Origin: Massiliimicrobium timonense
GTDB taxonomy: Bacteria > Bacillota_I > Bacilli_A > Erysipelotrichales > Coprobacillaceae
Direction of reading: 5' to 3'
DNA: 37,480 bases
Assembly: GCF_002160865.1 (NCBI RefSeq)
Contig: NZ_NFLJ01000033.1
Span: 1 to 37,480, forward strand
Shown here: positions 16,035 through 23,985 of the stretch, in pieces
Layout: each line of letters opens with the position of its first letter
Numbering within the stretch: position 1 is the stretch's first letter
Notes under the pieces: model-generated
What the model was told of the DNA's origin: nothing
Seen by the model: the letters and a program-made list of their open reading frames with translations, nothing else
Databases searched by the model: none
Made by a program: the position numbers and the translations under genes

Positions 16035-19000
16035 ATGAATAAAAGTAAGATTTTAAAAGGTACTTTAGCAGGTACACTTGCAATGACAATTGTTGGTTCA
16101 GCTGTTTACTCTTCAAATGCCTTAGTCTATGACACTGATTTAGAAGATAAAACAGTTACTGAACCAGAAAGCTGGGGAGCTTTACCAAATGAAGCACAGC
16201 TTCAATATCACGATGATGAATTAGCTGCATTCATACATTTTGGTGTGAACACATTTACGGGTAATGAATGGGGAGATGGAACAGAATCTCCATCTGTATT
16301 CAATCCTACAGGAGATTTTGGAGAAAGTGCAAAATCAATGGTTGAAGCATTGAAAAATGCTGGATTTAAGAAAGTCATCGTAACTGCAAAGCATCATGAT
16401 GGTTTCTGTATTTGGCCAAGTGAATATACAGAACATGATATTGAAAATTCACCATATAAAGATGGTAAGGGAGATATTTTAGCAGAAATTTCAGCAGCTT
16501 GTACTGAATATGATATGGATATGGGATTATACTTATCTCCATGGGACGAAAATGCTGAAAGTTATGGATACTATGATAAAGATGGTAATCCATTGTTAGA
16601 TGAAAATGGAAATCCAATTGATGGAATGACAATGGAAGAAGTCAAAGAGAAAGATGCTTTAGATTATAATGATTATTATGTTAATCAGATTACTGAGATC
16701 GTAACTAATCCTAAATATGGTAATCATGGAAAATTCACAGAATGGTGGATGGATGGTGCCAAAGGAGAAGGTGGCGATGCTCAAGAATATGATACAGAAC
16801 GTATTTTAAAAACTATCAAAGATAATGAACCAGGTATTCTTATTTTTGGTGGTGGAACAGAAGGTGGAATTCACTGGATTGGAAATGAAAAAGGGCAAGC
16901 AAGTGATACAACTTGGGCTAAAGTAGATTCAGTTAAAGGTGACGGATATAGAGAAGCTGATGGATTTACTTATGGTATTCCTGATGGTGATCATTGGTCA
17001 GTACCAGAAAGTGATGTCAGTATTACAGCTGGTTGGTTCTATCATGATGGAGATTTACCAAAATCAATGAGTCAATTAGGAAATATTTATTTCCAAACAG
17101 TAGGTAATGGATCGCCATTATTGTTAAACTTCCCACCAAATCAAACTGGTGATTTAGATGGAAGTATTTATTCAAGATTAAATGAATTTAAAAATGCAAT
17201 TGATAATACATTTAAAACAAATTTATTAGCACAAAATTCTAAAGCAGGAGCTTCATCTGTTTATGAAAATGCAAAAGAGTATTCACCAGCTAAAACTATT
17301 GATGGTGATGAAGATACTTATTGGACAACAGAAAAAGGTGAAAAAACAGGAACTTTAGAAATTGAATTTGATGAAGTGAAAGAATTTGATGTTGTATCAA
17401 TTGAAGAATATATTGAAAAGGGACAAAGAATTAGTGAGTTTGAAGTAGAATATCAAACTGCAGATGGACAATGGCTACCTTTTGAAGATGGTCATACTAT
17501 TGGAGCTAAAAAATTATTAAGAATTGATCCGGTTCAAGCAAAAGCTATTAGAATTAATATTACAGGATCTTACGCTGAACCAATGATTAGTGAAGTTGGT
17601 ATTTATAAAACAGCTGATGGTTTTGAAAAAACTCAACCTTTACCAGAAGCATATACAAAATTTGTTTATGGTGATGATGAAAGATTGGAATTAAATAAAG
17701 GTTCTTGGGATGATGACCATCAAGGAAATACAGGTTGGGAAAAACAAGAAGATGGAAGTTATACAACAACTGATGGTTGGGCAAATATTAAGTATACATT
17801 TGAAGGAACATACTTTGCATTAGTAGGTACAAAAGGACCTGACTATGGTTCATTTGATATTTATATTGATGGAAAATATACAAGTTCAGCTAATGCTTCA
17901 GCTGGAGAAATAACACCAGGTCAAATATTGTATGAGTCTCCAACTTTAGGTGCAGGAACACATACAATTCAATTGACAACAGGTACAAATAGAAAACCTG
18001 TAAACTTTGCATATGGTTACTATTTAGGTACGAATGAAAATGGTTTATTTGAAATTGAAACAGATTCATATCAAGTCACTGAAGGAGACTCTATCAAAGT
18101 TAAGATTAAACGTAACGGGGGATCAACAGGAGAAGTTACTGTTAATGTTACAACACCTCCAGGTACAGCAGTACAAGGGCAATATTATGAAAATATTACA
18201 AATGAAACGATCACATTCAAAGATGGAGAAAAAGTAAAATATGTAACTTTAAAAACAATTGACAATTTGGATGTGACTGGAAATAAAGATTTTTATGTAG
18301 AAATTTTCTCACCAACAGGTGGAGCACAACTTGGTATGAGAAGTACAGCCAGAATCTTAATTGTTGAAAATGATAAGAGAATTGCTGATGCTGTAGAACA
18401 AACTTCAAATATCAGTGAATCATGGTATAAAGCTGAAAGCTGGGATGCCTTTGATCAAGCTTATTTAAAAGCGAAAGCAGCAGTAGATGATGATTCTATG
18501 AGTGATGATGAAAAGATGAAATTATCTAATGCTTTAATGGAAGCTTACAATAATCTTGAAGTCATTAGTCAATATTCTGTAAGAAATGCGATGATCTTAC
18601 CAGATAATTTTGAAGATGAAAAAGTTTTAGAAGTAGAATTAGGTATTTTAGATTCAAAACATGAAAATATTGTTGCTAATGAATATTTAAAGATGGTTAA
18701 TGGAAGTGATTATAGTAATGGACGTTTGATCAATAAGATTAAAGATGGAAATACAATTACAATACCATTAAATGTTCAAAAAACAGGTTTATATAATTTT
18801 GATTTTACTTATCAGGCAACACAACCTATGTCACTTATCATTAGTGGAGATCATATTGCTAAACAAACAATTTCTTTAGATGCTTCAGAAACATTAACAG
18901 AAAAATCAATACCATTGAATATTCAAGAAACTGGTGTTTCTCAAGTTGTGATTACTGCTAAATCTTTAGCAAAATCAGATGGTGATTTAGCTATTGATAA

Positions 19001-19514
19001 TGCAAAAATTAAATTACAAGAAGTATCAAATGGAAAGATTGAAAGTATCGCAATTGAACAAATGCCAAGTAAGACGGTTTATGCACTTGGAGATACGCTT
19101 GATTTAACAGGATTAAAAGTTATAGCAAAATATGATACAGGTGCAACGACTGATATTACTCATAAAGTAGAAGTAACAGGATTTGATTCATCAAAAGTTG
19201 GTGAACAAACTTTAACTGTACATTATGGTGAATTTGAAACTCAATTTACAGTTACTGTTAAAGGTAAGAGTGATGAAATTAATCCAGGTACAGATACACC
19301 TGAAAAACCAGGTCAAGATAATCCAAATCAAGGAAATTCAGGACAAACTGGAGAAAAACCTTCTACTACACCAACAGTAAATGGGACAACTTCATCTCAT
19401 GATAAAGTGAAAACTAGTGATGAACAAGTTATAGGAGTATTTGTAATAGCTTTATTAGGAGCTGCATGTTTATTTGTAGTTATGAAAAATAAAAAATCTG
19501 ATTCTCAAGATTAA
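16035..19514 (+). CDS. Surface-anchored multidomain GH29 alpha-L-fucosidase
   Basis: The 1159-residue protein starts with a signal peptide (about 1-29). The GH29 barrel (about 40-390) shows AAFIHFGVNTFTG, VIVTAKHHDGFCIWPSEYT and EWWMDGAKG, where D240 is the likely nucleophile. After it come a CBM32/F5-8-type module (about 396-513), another beta-sandwich (about 545-665), a Calx-beta-like domain (about 672-780), a short helical FIVAR-like segment (about 786-842), a further beta-rich module (about 852-995) and a bacterial Ig-like group-3 domain (about 1001-1077). A Pro/Gly/Thr linker leads to VKTSD (1125-1129), a TM helix (about 1132-1151) and a basic tail. VKTSD looks like a degenerate sortase signal, so wall or membrane attachment is likely. 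It should remove terminal fucose from host or plant glycans outside the cell, with the secreted GH16 cutting internal bonds. Confidence 0.88.
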   Translation: MNKSKILKGTLAGTLAMTIVGSAVYSSNALVYDTDLEDKTVTEPESWGALPNEAQLQYHDDELAAFIHFGVNTFTGNEWGDGTESPSVFNPTGDFGESAKSMVEALKNAGFKKVIVTAKHHDGFCIWPSEYTEHDIENSPYKDGKGDILAEISAACTEYDMDMGLYLSPWDENAESYGYYDKDGNPLLDENGNPIDGMTMEEVKEKDALDYNDYYVNQITEIVTNPKYGNHGKFTEWWMDGAKGEGGDAQEYDTERILKTIKDNEPGILIFGGGTEGGIHWIGNEKGQASDTTWAKVDSVKGDGYREADGFTYGIPDGDHWSVPESDVSITAGWFYHDGDLPKSMSQLGNIYFQTVGNGSPLLLNFPPNQTGDLDGSIYSRLNEFKNAIDNTFKTNLLAQNSKAGASSVYENAKEYSPAKTIDGDEDTYWTTEKGEKTGTLEIEFDEVKEFDVVSIEEYIEKGQRISEFEVEYQTADGQWLPFEDGHTIGAKKLLRIDPVQAKAIRINITGSYAEPMISEVGIYKTADGFEKTQPLPEAYTKFVYGDDERLELNKGSWDDDHQGNTGWEKQEDGSYTTTDGWANIKYTFEGTYFALVGTKGPDYGSFDIYIDGKYTSSANASAGEITPGQILYESPTLGAGTHTIQLTTGTNRKPVNFAYGYYLGTNENGLFEIETDSYQVTEGDSIKVKIKRNGGSTGEVTVNVTTPPGTAVQGQYYENITNETITFKDGEKVKYVTLKTIDNLDVTGNKDFYVEIFSPTGGAQLGMRSTARILIVENDKRIADAVEQTSNISESWYKAESWDAFDQAYLKAKAAVDDDSMSDDEKMKLSNALMEAYNNLEVISQYSVRNAMILPDNFEDEKVLEVELGILDSKHENIVANEYLKMVNGSDYSNGRLINKIKDGNTITIPLNVQKTGLYNFDFTYQATQPMSLIISGDHIAKQTISLDASETLTEKSIPLNIQETGVSQVVITAKSLAKSDGDLAIDNAKIKLQEVSNGKIESIAIEQMPSKTVYALGDTLDLTGLKVIAKYDTGATTDITHKVEVTGFDSSKVGEQTLTVHYGEFETQFTVTVKGKSDEINPGTDTPEKPGQDNPNQGNSGQTGEKPSTTPTVNGTTSSHDKVKTSDEQVIGVFVIALLGAACLFVVMKNKKSDSQD

Positions 19515-19530
19515 TATTGTTTTGAAGATT

Positions 19531-19565
19531 AGCTATTGATATTTTTATCAATAGCTTTCTTTATA
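19531..19565 (+). terminator. Terminator of the GH16-GH29 operon
   Basis: An 11-bp perfect stem AGCTATTGATA/TATCAATAGCT with a TTTT loop is followed by a T-rich tail. Confidence 0.88.
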
Positions 19566-19735
19566 TTTAAGCTTATTGATATGAAGAAATTGTTCATATA
19601 AATCAGTACATAATAAAAAAAGGATAATATACTACAAATGAAAATAAATCTTAATATGAATAAGAATACTTACAGTATATGATATAAAGATATTAATCTA
19701 GTCAAAGAAACTTTCTATATTTAAAATCATAAAAG

Positions 19736-19744
19736 TGATATAAT
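19736..19744 (+). promoter_or_regulatory. Extended -10 promoter of deoC
   Basis: TGATATAAT is an extended -10 element, 25 bases before the deoC ATG. No clear -35 is present. The rest of the 254-base gap after the GH29 gene holds only that operon's terminator and A/T-rich sequence. Confidence 0.5.
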
Positions 19745-19768
19745 GATATATTATAAGGAGGTTTTGAC

Positions 19769-20443
19769 ATGACAAAAGAAGAACTCGCTAGTATGTTTGA
19801 TCATACGTTTTTAAAGGCTTATGCCTCGAGAGATGATTTTATTAAATTATGTGATGAGGCTAAAGATATTGGAGCTGCAATGGTAGCAATTAACAGTGAG
19901 CCAGTAAAGTTGTGTAAAGAATTACTGAAAGGAACTTCTATTCATGTCGGTGCAGCTATTTCATTTCCATTAGGACAGACAACATTAGATATCAAATTAG
20001 CTGAAACAAAACAGGCTATTGATGATGGAGCTGATGAGATTGATTATGTGATTAATGTTGGAAAGGCAAAGATGCATGACTGGGATTATATTGAAAAAGA
20101 AATGAAAAGCATTGTACAACTCTGTCATCAAAATAATAGGATTTGTAAAGTGATTTTTGAAAATTGTTATTTGACAAAAGGTGAAATAAAGCATATAGCA
20201 CTCATTGCAAAACAAGTGAAGCCAGATTATATCAAAACGAGTACAGGTTTTGGTACTTCAGGAGCAACAGTAGAAGATGTACGTTTAATGAAAGAAACAG
20301 TTGGAGATGAAGTCAAGGTTAAAGCAGCTGGAGGAATACGTGATTGGAAAACATGTCAAGCAATGATAGAAGCTGGAGCGAGTCGTATTGGAACAAGTAG
20401 TTCACTCAAGATACTAGAAGAATTTGAAAAATACTGTGGCTGA
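19769..20443 (+). CDS. deoC: Deoxyribose-phosphate aldolase
   Basis: The 224-residue class I aldolase cleaves 2-deoxyribose 5-phosphate into glyceraldehyde 3-phosphate and acetaldehyde in deoxynucleoside catabolism. It shows FDHTFLKAYA at the N terminus, AISFPLGQT, DEIDYVINVGKAK (with the conserved catalytic Asp), the Schiff-base lysine in YIKTSTGFGTSGAT, the second lysine in VKVKAAGGIRDW and GASRIGTSS. Length is typical. AAGGAGG precedes the ATG. It stands alone, without the deoxynucleoside kinase, phosphorylase or transporter genes that often accompany it, and is closed by its own terminator. Confidence 0.95.
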   Translation: MTKEELASMFDHTFLKAYASRDDFIKLCDEAKDIGAAMVAINSEPVKLCKELLKGTSIHVGAAISFPLGQTTLDIKLAETKQAIDDGADEIDYVINVGKAKMHDWDYIEKEMKSIVQLCHQNNRICKVIFENCYLTKGEIKHIALIAKQVKPDYIKTSTGFGTSGATVEDVRLMKETVGDEVKVKAAGGIRDWKTCQAMIEAGASRIGTSSSLKILEEFEKYCG

Positions 20444-20475
20444 AAGATTTCAAAAAAAATTGAAATCTTTTTTTC
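20443..20475 (+). terminator. Terminator of deoC
   Basis: A 9-bp stem AAAGATTTC/GAAATCTTT (20443-20451 and 20462-20470) has an A-rich loop and is followed by T residues. Confidence 0.85.
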
Positions 20476-20533
20476 TTTGTTGTGATAAATTAAGGTTTTC
20501 ATGCATTAGTAAGATGAAGGAGATGAGAAAAAT

Positions 20534-21667
20534 ATGAATAAAATGAAAATGATAAAATTATTAGGAGTGAGTACATTAATGCTGTCAGTAATGACAGGGT
20601 GTGGCAGTGGTAGCCGAACACAGGATTATACAAGTTTAGTAACATTAGATATTAATCCAAGTATTCAATTACAGCTTGATGAAAAAGATAAAGTTATTGA
20701 TGCTATTGCAGTTAATGATGATGCTAAAAAGGTACTAGAAGATATGGATTTAAAACAGGCAGATGCCAATGTTGCAATGAATGCAGTACTTGGTTCATTG
20801 GTTAAGAATGGATATTTAAATGCAAATCAAAATACAGTATTATTATCTGTTGAAAATGATGATGATAAAGCAAGAGTAGCATTGGAAGATGAATTGAGCC
20901 AATATATTTATACAACATTAAAAAGTTATTCTATTGAAGGAGCCATTTATTCTCAAGATATAGATATTGATGATGATATTGAATCTTTAATGAATAAATA
21001 TAGTATTTCTTATGGAAAGGCCAATCTGATTGAAGATATTATAGATGAAAATGATGATGAGAAGAAGACTTATAAAGTAGAAGATTTAGTGAAATTGAAT
21101 GCTCAAGACTTAATTTTAATTTACCAGTCTTTAAATAAGGACGATGCACAAAAAGATACTCATAAAATGGTAGGAAGTGTTAGTACAAAACAATATATTT
21201 CTCAAGACGAAGCTTTAAATGTTGCTTTAAAAAATGCATCTCTAACAAAAGATAAAATTAAAAATCTTGAAATAGATTATGATCTAGAAAACGGAGCATT
21301 AACTTATGATATTGAATTTACTTATAATCAAAATGAGTATGAATATGAAGTTAGTGCTACAAAAGGTATTGTAGAAAGAGAAGTAGAACCAAAGGTAACA
21401 ACAAAACCATCTACAAATACCTCAACAAATACAAATCAATCATCAAATACAAATTATGATAACACAAACTATGATAATACAAATTATCAGTCAACAAGTA
21501 AACCATCTACGTCAAAACCAGCAACAACACAACCATCAAGCTCTGGACAAACGACAAATAAAAACACGAATTATGACAATACAAACTATGATAACACAAA
21601 TTATGATGATCAAGAACAATCTAATTATGGAAATCAGTCAAACTATGATGATGACGATGATGACTAA
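20534..21667 (+). CDS. Lipoprotein with RsgI-like ectodomain, PepSY-like domain and TNYDN repeats
   Basis: The 377-residue protein has a lipoprotein signal (about 1-23, lipobox MTGC, lipidated C23). Residues about 35-190 match the extracytoplasmic middle domain of RsgI-type anti-sigma factors, including TLDINPSIQL. The N41-P42 bond lies where Clostridial RsgI proteins are reported to self-cleave. A PepSY-like region follows (about 215-283, ISQDEALNVALKNASL...VSATKGIVEREVE), then a low-complexity tail with two blocks of TNYDN repeats and a run of Asp. It has no cytoplasmic part, so it cannot bind a sigma factor directly. The same two ectodomains occur in the same order in the anti-sigma gene 22273-23232. 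I infer a surface partner, competitor or sensor subunit for that anti-sigma factor. AAGGAGATGAG precedes the ATG. Confidence 0.8.
   Translation: MNKMKMIKLLGVSTLMLSVMTGCGSGSRTQDYTSLVTLDINPSIQLQLDEKDKVIDAIAVNDDAKKVLEDMDLKQADANVAMNAVLGSLVKNGYLNANQNTVLLSVENDDDKARVALEDELSQYIYTTLKSYSIEGAIYSQDIDIDDDIESLMNKYSISYGKANLIEDIIDENDDEKKTYKVEDLVKLNAQDLILIYQSLNKDDAQKDTHKMVGSVSTKQYISQDEALNVALKNASLTKDKIKNLEIDYDLENGALTYDIEFTYNQNEYEYEVSATKGIVEREVEPKVTTKPSTNTSTNTNQSSNTNYDNTNYDNTNYQSTSKPSTSKPATTQPSSSGQTTNKNTNYDNTNYDNTNYDDQEQSNYGNQSNYDDDDDD
21446..21610 (+). repeat. Two blocks of a 15-bp coding repeat (TNYDN)
   Basis: Bases 21446-21487 and 21566-21610 each encode about two and a half to three copies of Thr-Asn-Tyr-Asp-Asn, separated by a Ser/Thr/Pro/Gln-rich spacer. 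Third-position variation between copies suggests selection at the protein level rather than very recent slippage. Confidence 0.85.
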
Positions 21668-21756
21668 TTAACGCAAACTTAATATAAACTTAAAATAAAT
21701 ATGCAAGAAAGTGGTGATTGATAAATGGGATATTAACATCATAGGGGAGATCTGTG

Positions 21757-22269
21757 ATGTTAGAAAAGAAATTAGAAAATTTAGTTGTTGAACTCAAGGA
21801 AAATCAAGATGTGTTGGCACAAATCTATGATTGTATGTATGATGAAGTTTATAGATATATTTATAGTATAGTTCATAATAAGGAATATGCACAAGATTTG
21901 ACACATGATACTTTTATACAGGTTTATCGCAATGTCCATTTGTATAAACCAAAAGGAAATGCGAAAGCATGGATTATTACGATTTCTCGTAATGTGACTT
22001 ATATGTCACTTCGTAAGTTATCAAGGGAGCAGGTTGTTGATTATGAAATTGATGGTGTTGATGAAGGAATGAATGGAATACATGATAAGATGATGATAAA
22101 AAGGATGATGAAAATACTTTGTCAAGATGAAAGTGAAATCATCATCTTACATGTTGTTGAAGGATTAAAGTTTAAAGAAATAGCACAGATTATGGATTTA
22201 AAGTTATCAACGGTTTTGAATAAATATCATCGTTCATTAAAAAAATTGAGAAAGAGTCTGGAGGAATGA
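21757..22269 (+). CDS. ECF-type (sigma-70 family) RNA polymerase sigma factor
   Basis: The 170-residue protein has only regions 2 and 4. Region 2 (about 20-90) shows YRYIYSIVHNKEYAQDLTHDTFIQVYRNV and the -10-recognition part NAKAWIITISRNVTYMSLRK. Region 4 (about 115-168) shows IIILHVVEGLKFKEIAQIMDLKLSTVLNKYHRSLKKL. It is shorter than SigI, the usual partner of RsgI proteins, and lacks the SigI C-terminal part, so it is an ECF-like variant. The ATG at 21757 has GGGGAG seven bases upstream; the adjacent GTG is closer than usual. The anti-sigma gene begins three bases after its stop. It probably directs its own operon and other envelope genes. Confidence 0.9.
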   Translation: MLEKKLENLVVELKENQDVLAQIYDCMYDEVYRYIYSIVHNKEYAQDLTHDTFIQVYRNVHLYKPKGNAKAWIITISRNVTYMSLRKLSREQVVDYEIDGVDEGMNGIHDKMMIKRMMKILCQDESEIIILHVVEGLKFKEIAQIMDLKLSTVLNKYHRSLKKLRKSLEE

Positions 22270-22272
22270 GCC

Positions 22273-23232
22273 TTGAAAAATAAAGAAATAAAAAATCAGT
22301 TAAAAAAAGAATTTCAAGATATTCATATGCCTTCAAGAAAAGAACAACTTATGCGAGATATTGAATATATTGATCAGCTTGAAGTTCAACAAATAAAAAG
22401 AAAGATACCTAGAAAATATCAAATCAGTTTTTTAGCTTTAGCGTGTACTCTTATTTTTGCTTTTATGATATCAAAACCTCAAAATGTTTATTCCGTTTCT
22501 TTTGAAGTCAATCCTAGTATTGAATTAAAAATCAATCATCAAAGACGTGTAGAAGATGTGATTTGTCATAATGATGATGCTTTGCTTGTGTTAGATGAAA
22601 TGGATTTAAAAAATACAGATTTAGATGTGGCTGTGAATGCTATTATAGGAAGTATGTTTAAATATGGTTATATTACAGAGGCTAAAAATTCTGTTCTTGT
22701 AAGTGTTCAGGGGAGCGATAAAGAAGCAAGAGAGGCATTAAAGCAAGATGTTGCAACTGATGTAAAAGATATCTTATCGGGTTATTCATTAAAAGCATCT
22801 GTTGTTTCACAAGATTACAAGTTTTCTAAAGAGCGAGAAGAATTAGCTGAAAAATATGGGATTTCTGTAGGTAAGGTGACATTAATAAAAAAATTAATAA
22901 ATGTTAGTCCGGATTATGAATTTGCTGATTTGGTTGATCTTTCCATTAATGATTTAAATACATTAATTCATTATAAAAATATACAGTTTAAAACCATTAC
23001 AATAGATGGGGTAGAAAGTCATAGTGGTTATTTGAGTGATGAAGAAGTCAGAACAAAAGTTTTAAATCACGCTCAAGTGACTCTTAATGATTTGAAATCA
23101 TATGAAGATGAGCTGGATGTTAAAAACAATCAACTTGTATATAATGTGAATTTTATGGATGCATATGCCAGTTATAATTATCAAGTGAATGCTATTAGTG
23201 GTGAAATTGTTTCATTTGATGTGAAAATGTAG
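22273..23232 (+). CDS. Membrane-anchored RsgI-like anti-sigma factor
   Basis: The 319-residue single-pass protein has a short cytoplasmic segment (about 1-48, probably sigma-binding), one TM helix (about 50-66), an RsgI-like extracytoplasmic domain (about 74-235) with FEVNPSIELKI (N80-P81, the expected self-cleavage bond), and a PepSY-like C-terminal region (about 252-319). In RsgI systems, autocleavage followed by regulated proteolysis frees the sigma factor; that mechanism is transferred from the family. The start is TTG at 22273 with GGAGGAATG upstream, three bases after the sigma gene. The ectodomain is a clear paralogue of the lipoprotein gene at 20534, sharing VNAIIGSMFKYGYI-type and YGISVGKV-type segments. 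No carbohydrate-binding module is fused, unlike cellulosome RsgI proteins. Confidence 0.85.
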   Translation: MKNKEIKNQLKKEFQDIHMPSRKEQLMRDIEYIDQLEVQQIKRKIPRKYQISFLALACTLIFAFMISKPQNVYSVSFEVNPSIELKINHQRRVEDVICHNDDALLVLDEMDLKNTDLDVAVNAIIGSMFKYGYITEAKNSVLVSVQGSDKEAREALKQDVATDVKDILSGYSLKASVVSQDYKFSKEREELAEKYGISVGKVTLIKKLINVSPDYEFADLVDLSINDLNTLIHYKNIQFKTITIDGVESHSGYLSDEEVRTKVLNHAQVTLNDLKSYEDELDVKNNQLVYNVNFMDAYASYNYQVNAISGEIVSFDVKM

Positions 23233-23254
23233 GAGTTTATGAAAATAAACTCCT
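23231..23254 (+). promoter_or_regulatory. Intercistronic hairpin with GAAA tetraloop
   Basis: A perfect 10-bp stem AGGAGTTTAT/ATAAACTCCT is capped by GAAA, a GNRA tetraloop. It overlaps the anti-sigma stop codon and is not followed by a T run, so it is more likely an mRNA processing, stability or attenuation element than a strong terminator. Confidence 0.7.
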
Positions 23255-23277
23255 CAATTTATAGAGAGGTTATGCTT

Positions 23278-23973
23278 ATGATCAAGAATTATAAACCTAT
23301 TCAATATCGTCACGAACTTAAACATATCATAAACCCATTAGAAGCAGAAGTTTTAAATCAAAGATTAAATCTATTATTCACTAAAGATCATTATACATTG
23401 AATGAAGGATATTATGATGTTCATAGTCTTTATTTTGATACACCTGATGATAAAGCTTTAAAAGAAAAGTTAAATGGGGTATCACAAAGGCATAAGTTTA
23501 GAATACGATATTATAATCATGATTTAAGTTTTATACGTTTAGAAAAGAAATTGAAGTATAATGGATTATGTGCGAAGCGTTCTACGAAATTGACTGTTAA
23601 ACAGGTTCAAGATATATTAAATGGAAAGATAGATTTTTTATTAAAAAGTGATGATCCATTGATGATAGAATTTTATAGTGCATTAAAAGGGGAGCTGTTA
23701 AAACCTTGTGTGATTGTATCCTATCAAAGACAAGCTTATACATATGATGTTTCTAAAGTACGATTGACAATAGATAGACACTTGTGTACTTATAAAAATA
23801 TTCATGACTTTTTGTCATTAGATAATAGAAATATAAGTGTAGATGATTTTGCAGTATTTGAAGTAAAATATAATGAGTTTTTACCAGATATTGTTAAAAT
23901 GGTAATACAAGGACTTTCACAGAAAACATCAGCCTATTCAAAATTTGCAAAATGTCGACAGATTGATTGGTAA
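23278..23973 (+). CDS. VTC-domain protein (polyphosphate polymerase-like)
   Basis: The 231-residue soluble protein has the triphosphate-tunnel fold of the VTC domain, the catalytic part of eukaryotic polyphosphate polymerase. It shows the basic and acidic tunnel motifs in order: IQYRHELKHII, VHSLYFDTPDD, HKFRIRYYNHD, FIRLEKKLKYNGLCAKRS, RLTIDRHL, and VFEVKYNEFLPDIVKMVIQ near the C terminus. The ATG at 23278 has GAGG eight bases upstream. An ATG at 23239 in the same frame sits inside the hairpin and is rejected. Twelve bases separate it from DUF4956. VTC, DUF4956 and CotH genes are commonly neighbours in Firmicutes. Whether this protein makes polyphosphate or another phosphate polymer is not shown by the sequence. 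Confidence 0.85.
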   Translation: MIKNYKPIQYRHELKHIINPLEAEVLNQRLNLLFTKDHYTLNEGYYDVHSLYFDTPDDKALKEKLNGVSQRHKFRIRYYNHDLSFIRLEKKLKYNGLCAKRSTKLTVKQVQDILNGKIDFLLKSDDPLMIEFYSALKGELLKPCVIVSYQRQAYTYDVSKVRLTIDRHLCTYKNIHDFLSLDNRNISVDDFAVFEVKYNEFLPDIVKMVIQGLSQKTSAYSKFAKCRQIDW

Positions 23974-23985
23974 AGGAGAATAAAA

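Noticed and set aside
16375-16632. Open frame on the minus strand rich in His, Tyr and Leu
   Set aside because: It is antisense to the GH29 catalytic domain, has no ribosome-binding site and has the biased composition of a shadow frame.
21757-22269. Calling the sigma factor SigI because of its RsgI-like partner
   Set aside because: The protein is only 170 residues with regions 2 and 4 like ECF sigmas, and lacks the longer SigI C-terminal part.
23239-23277. Upstream ATG for the VTC gene
   Set aside because: It sits inside the GAAA-capped hairpin, and the extra residues do not belong to the family. The ATG at 23278 has correct GAGG spacing.
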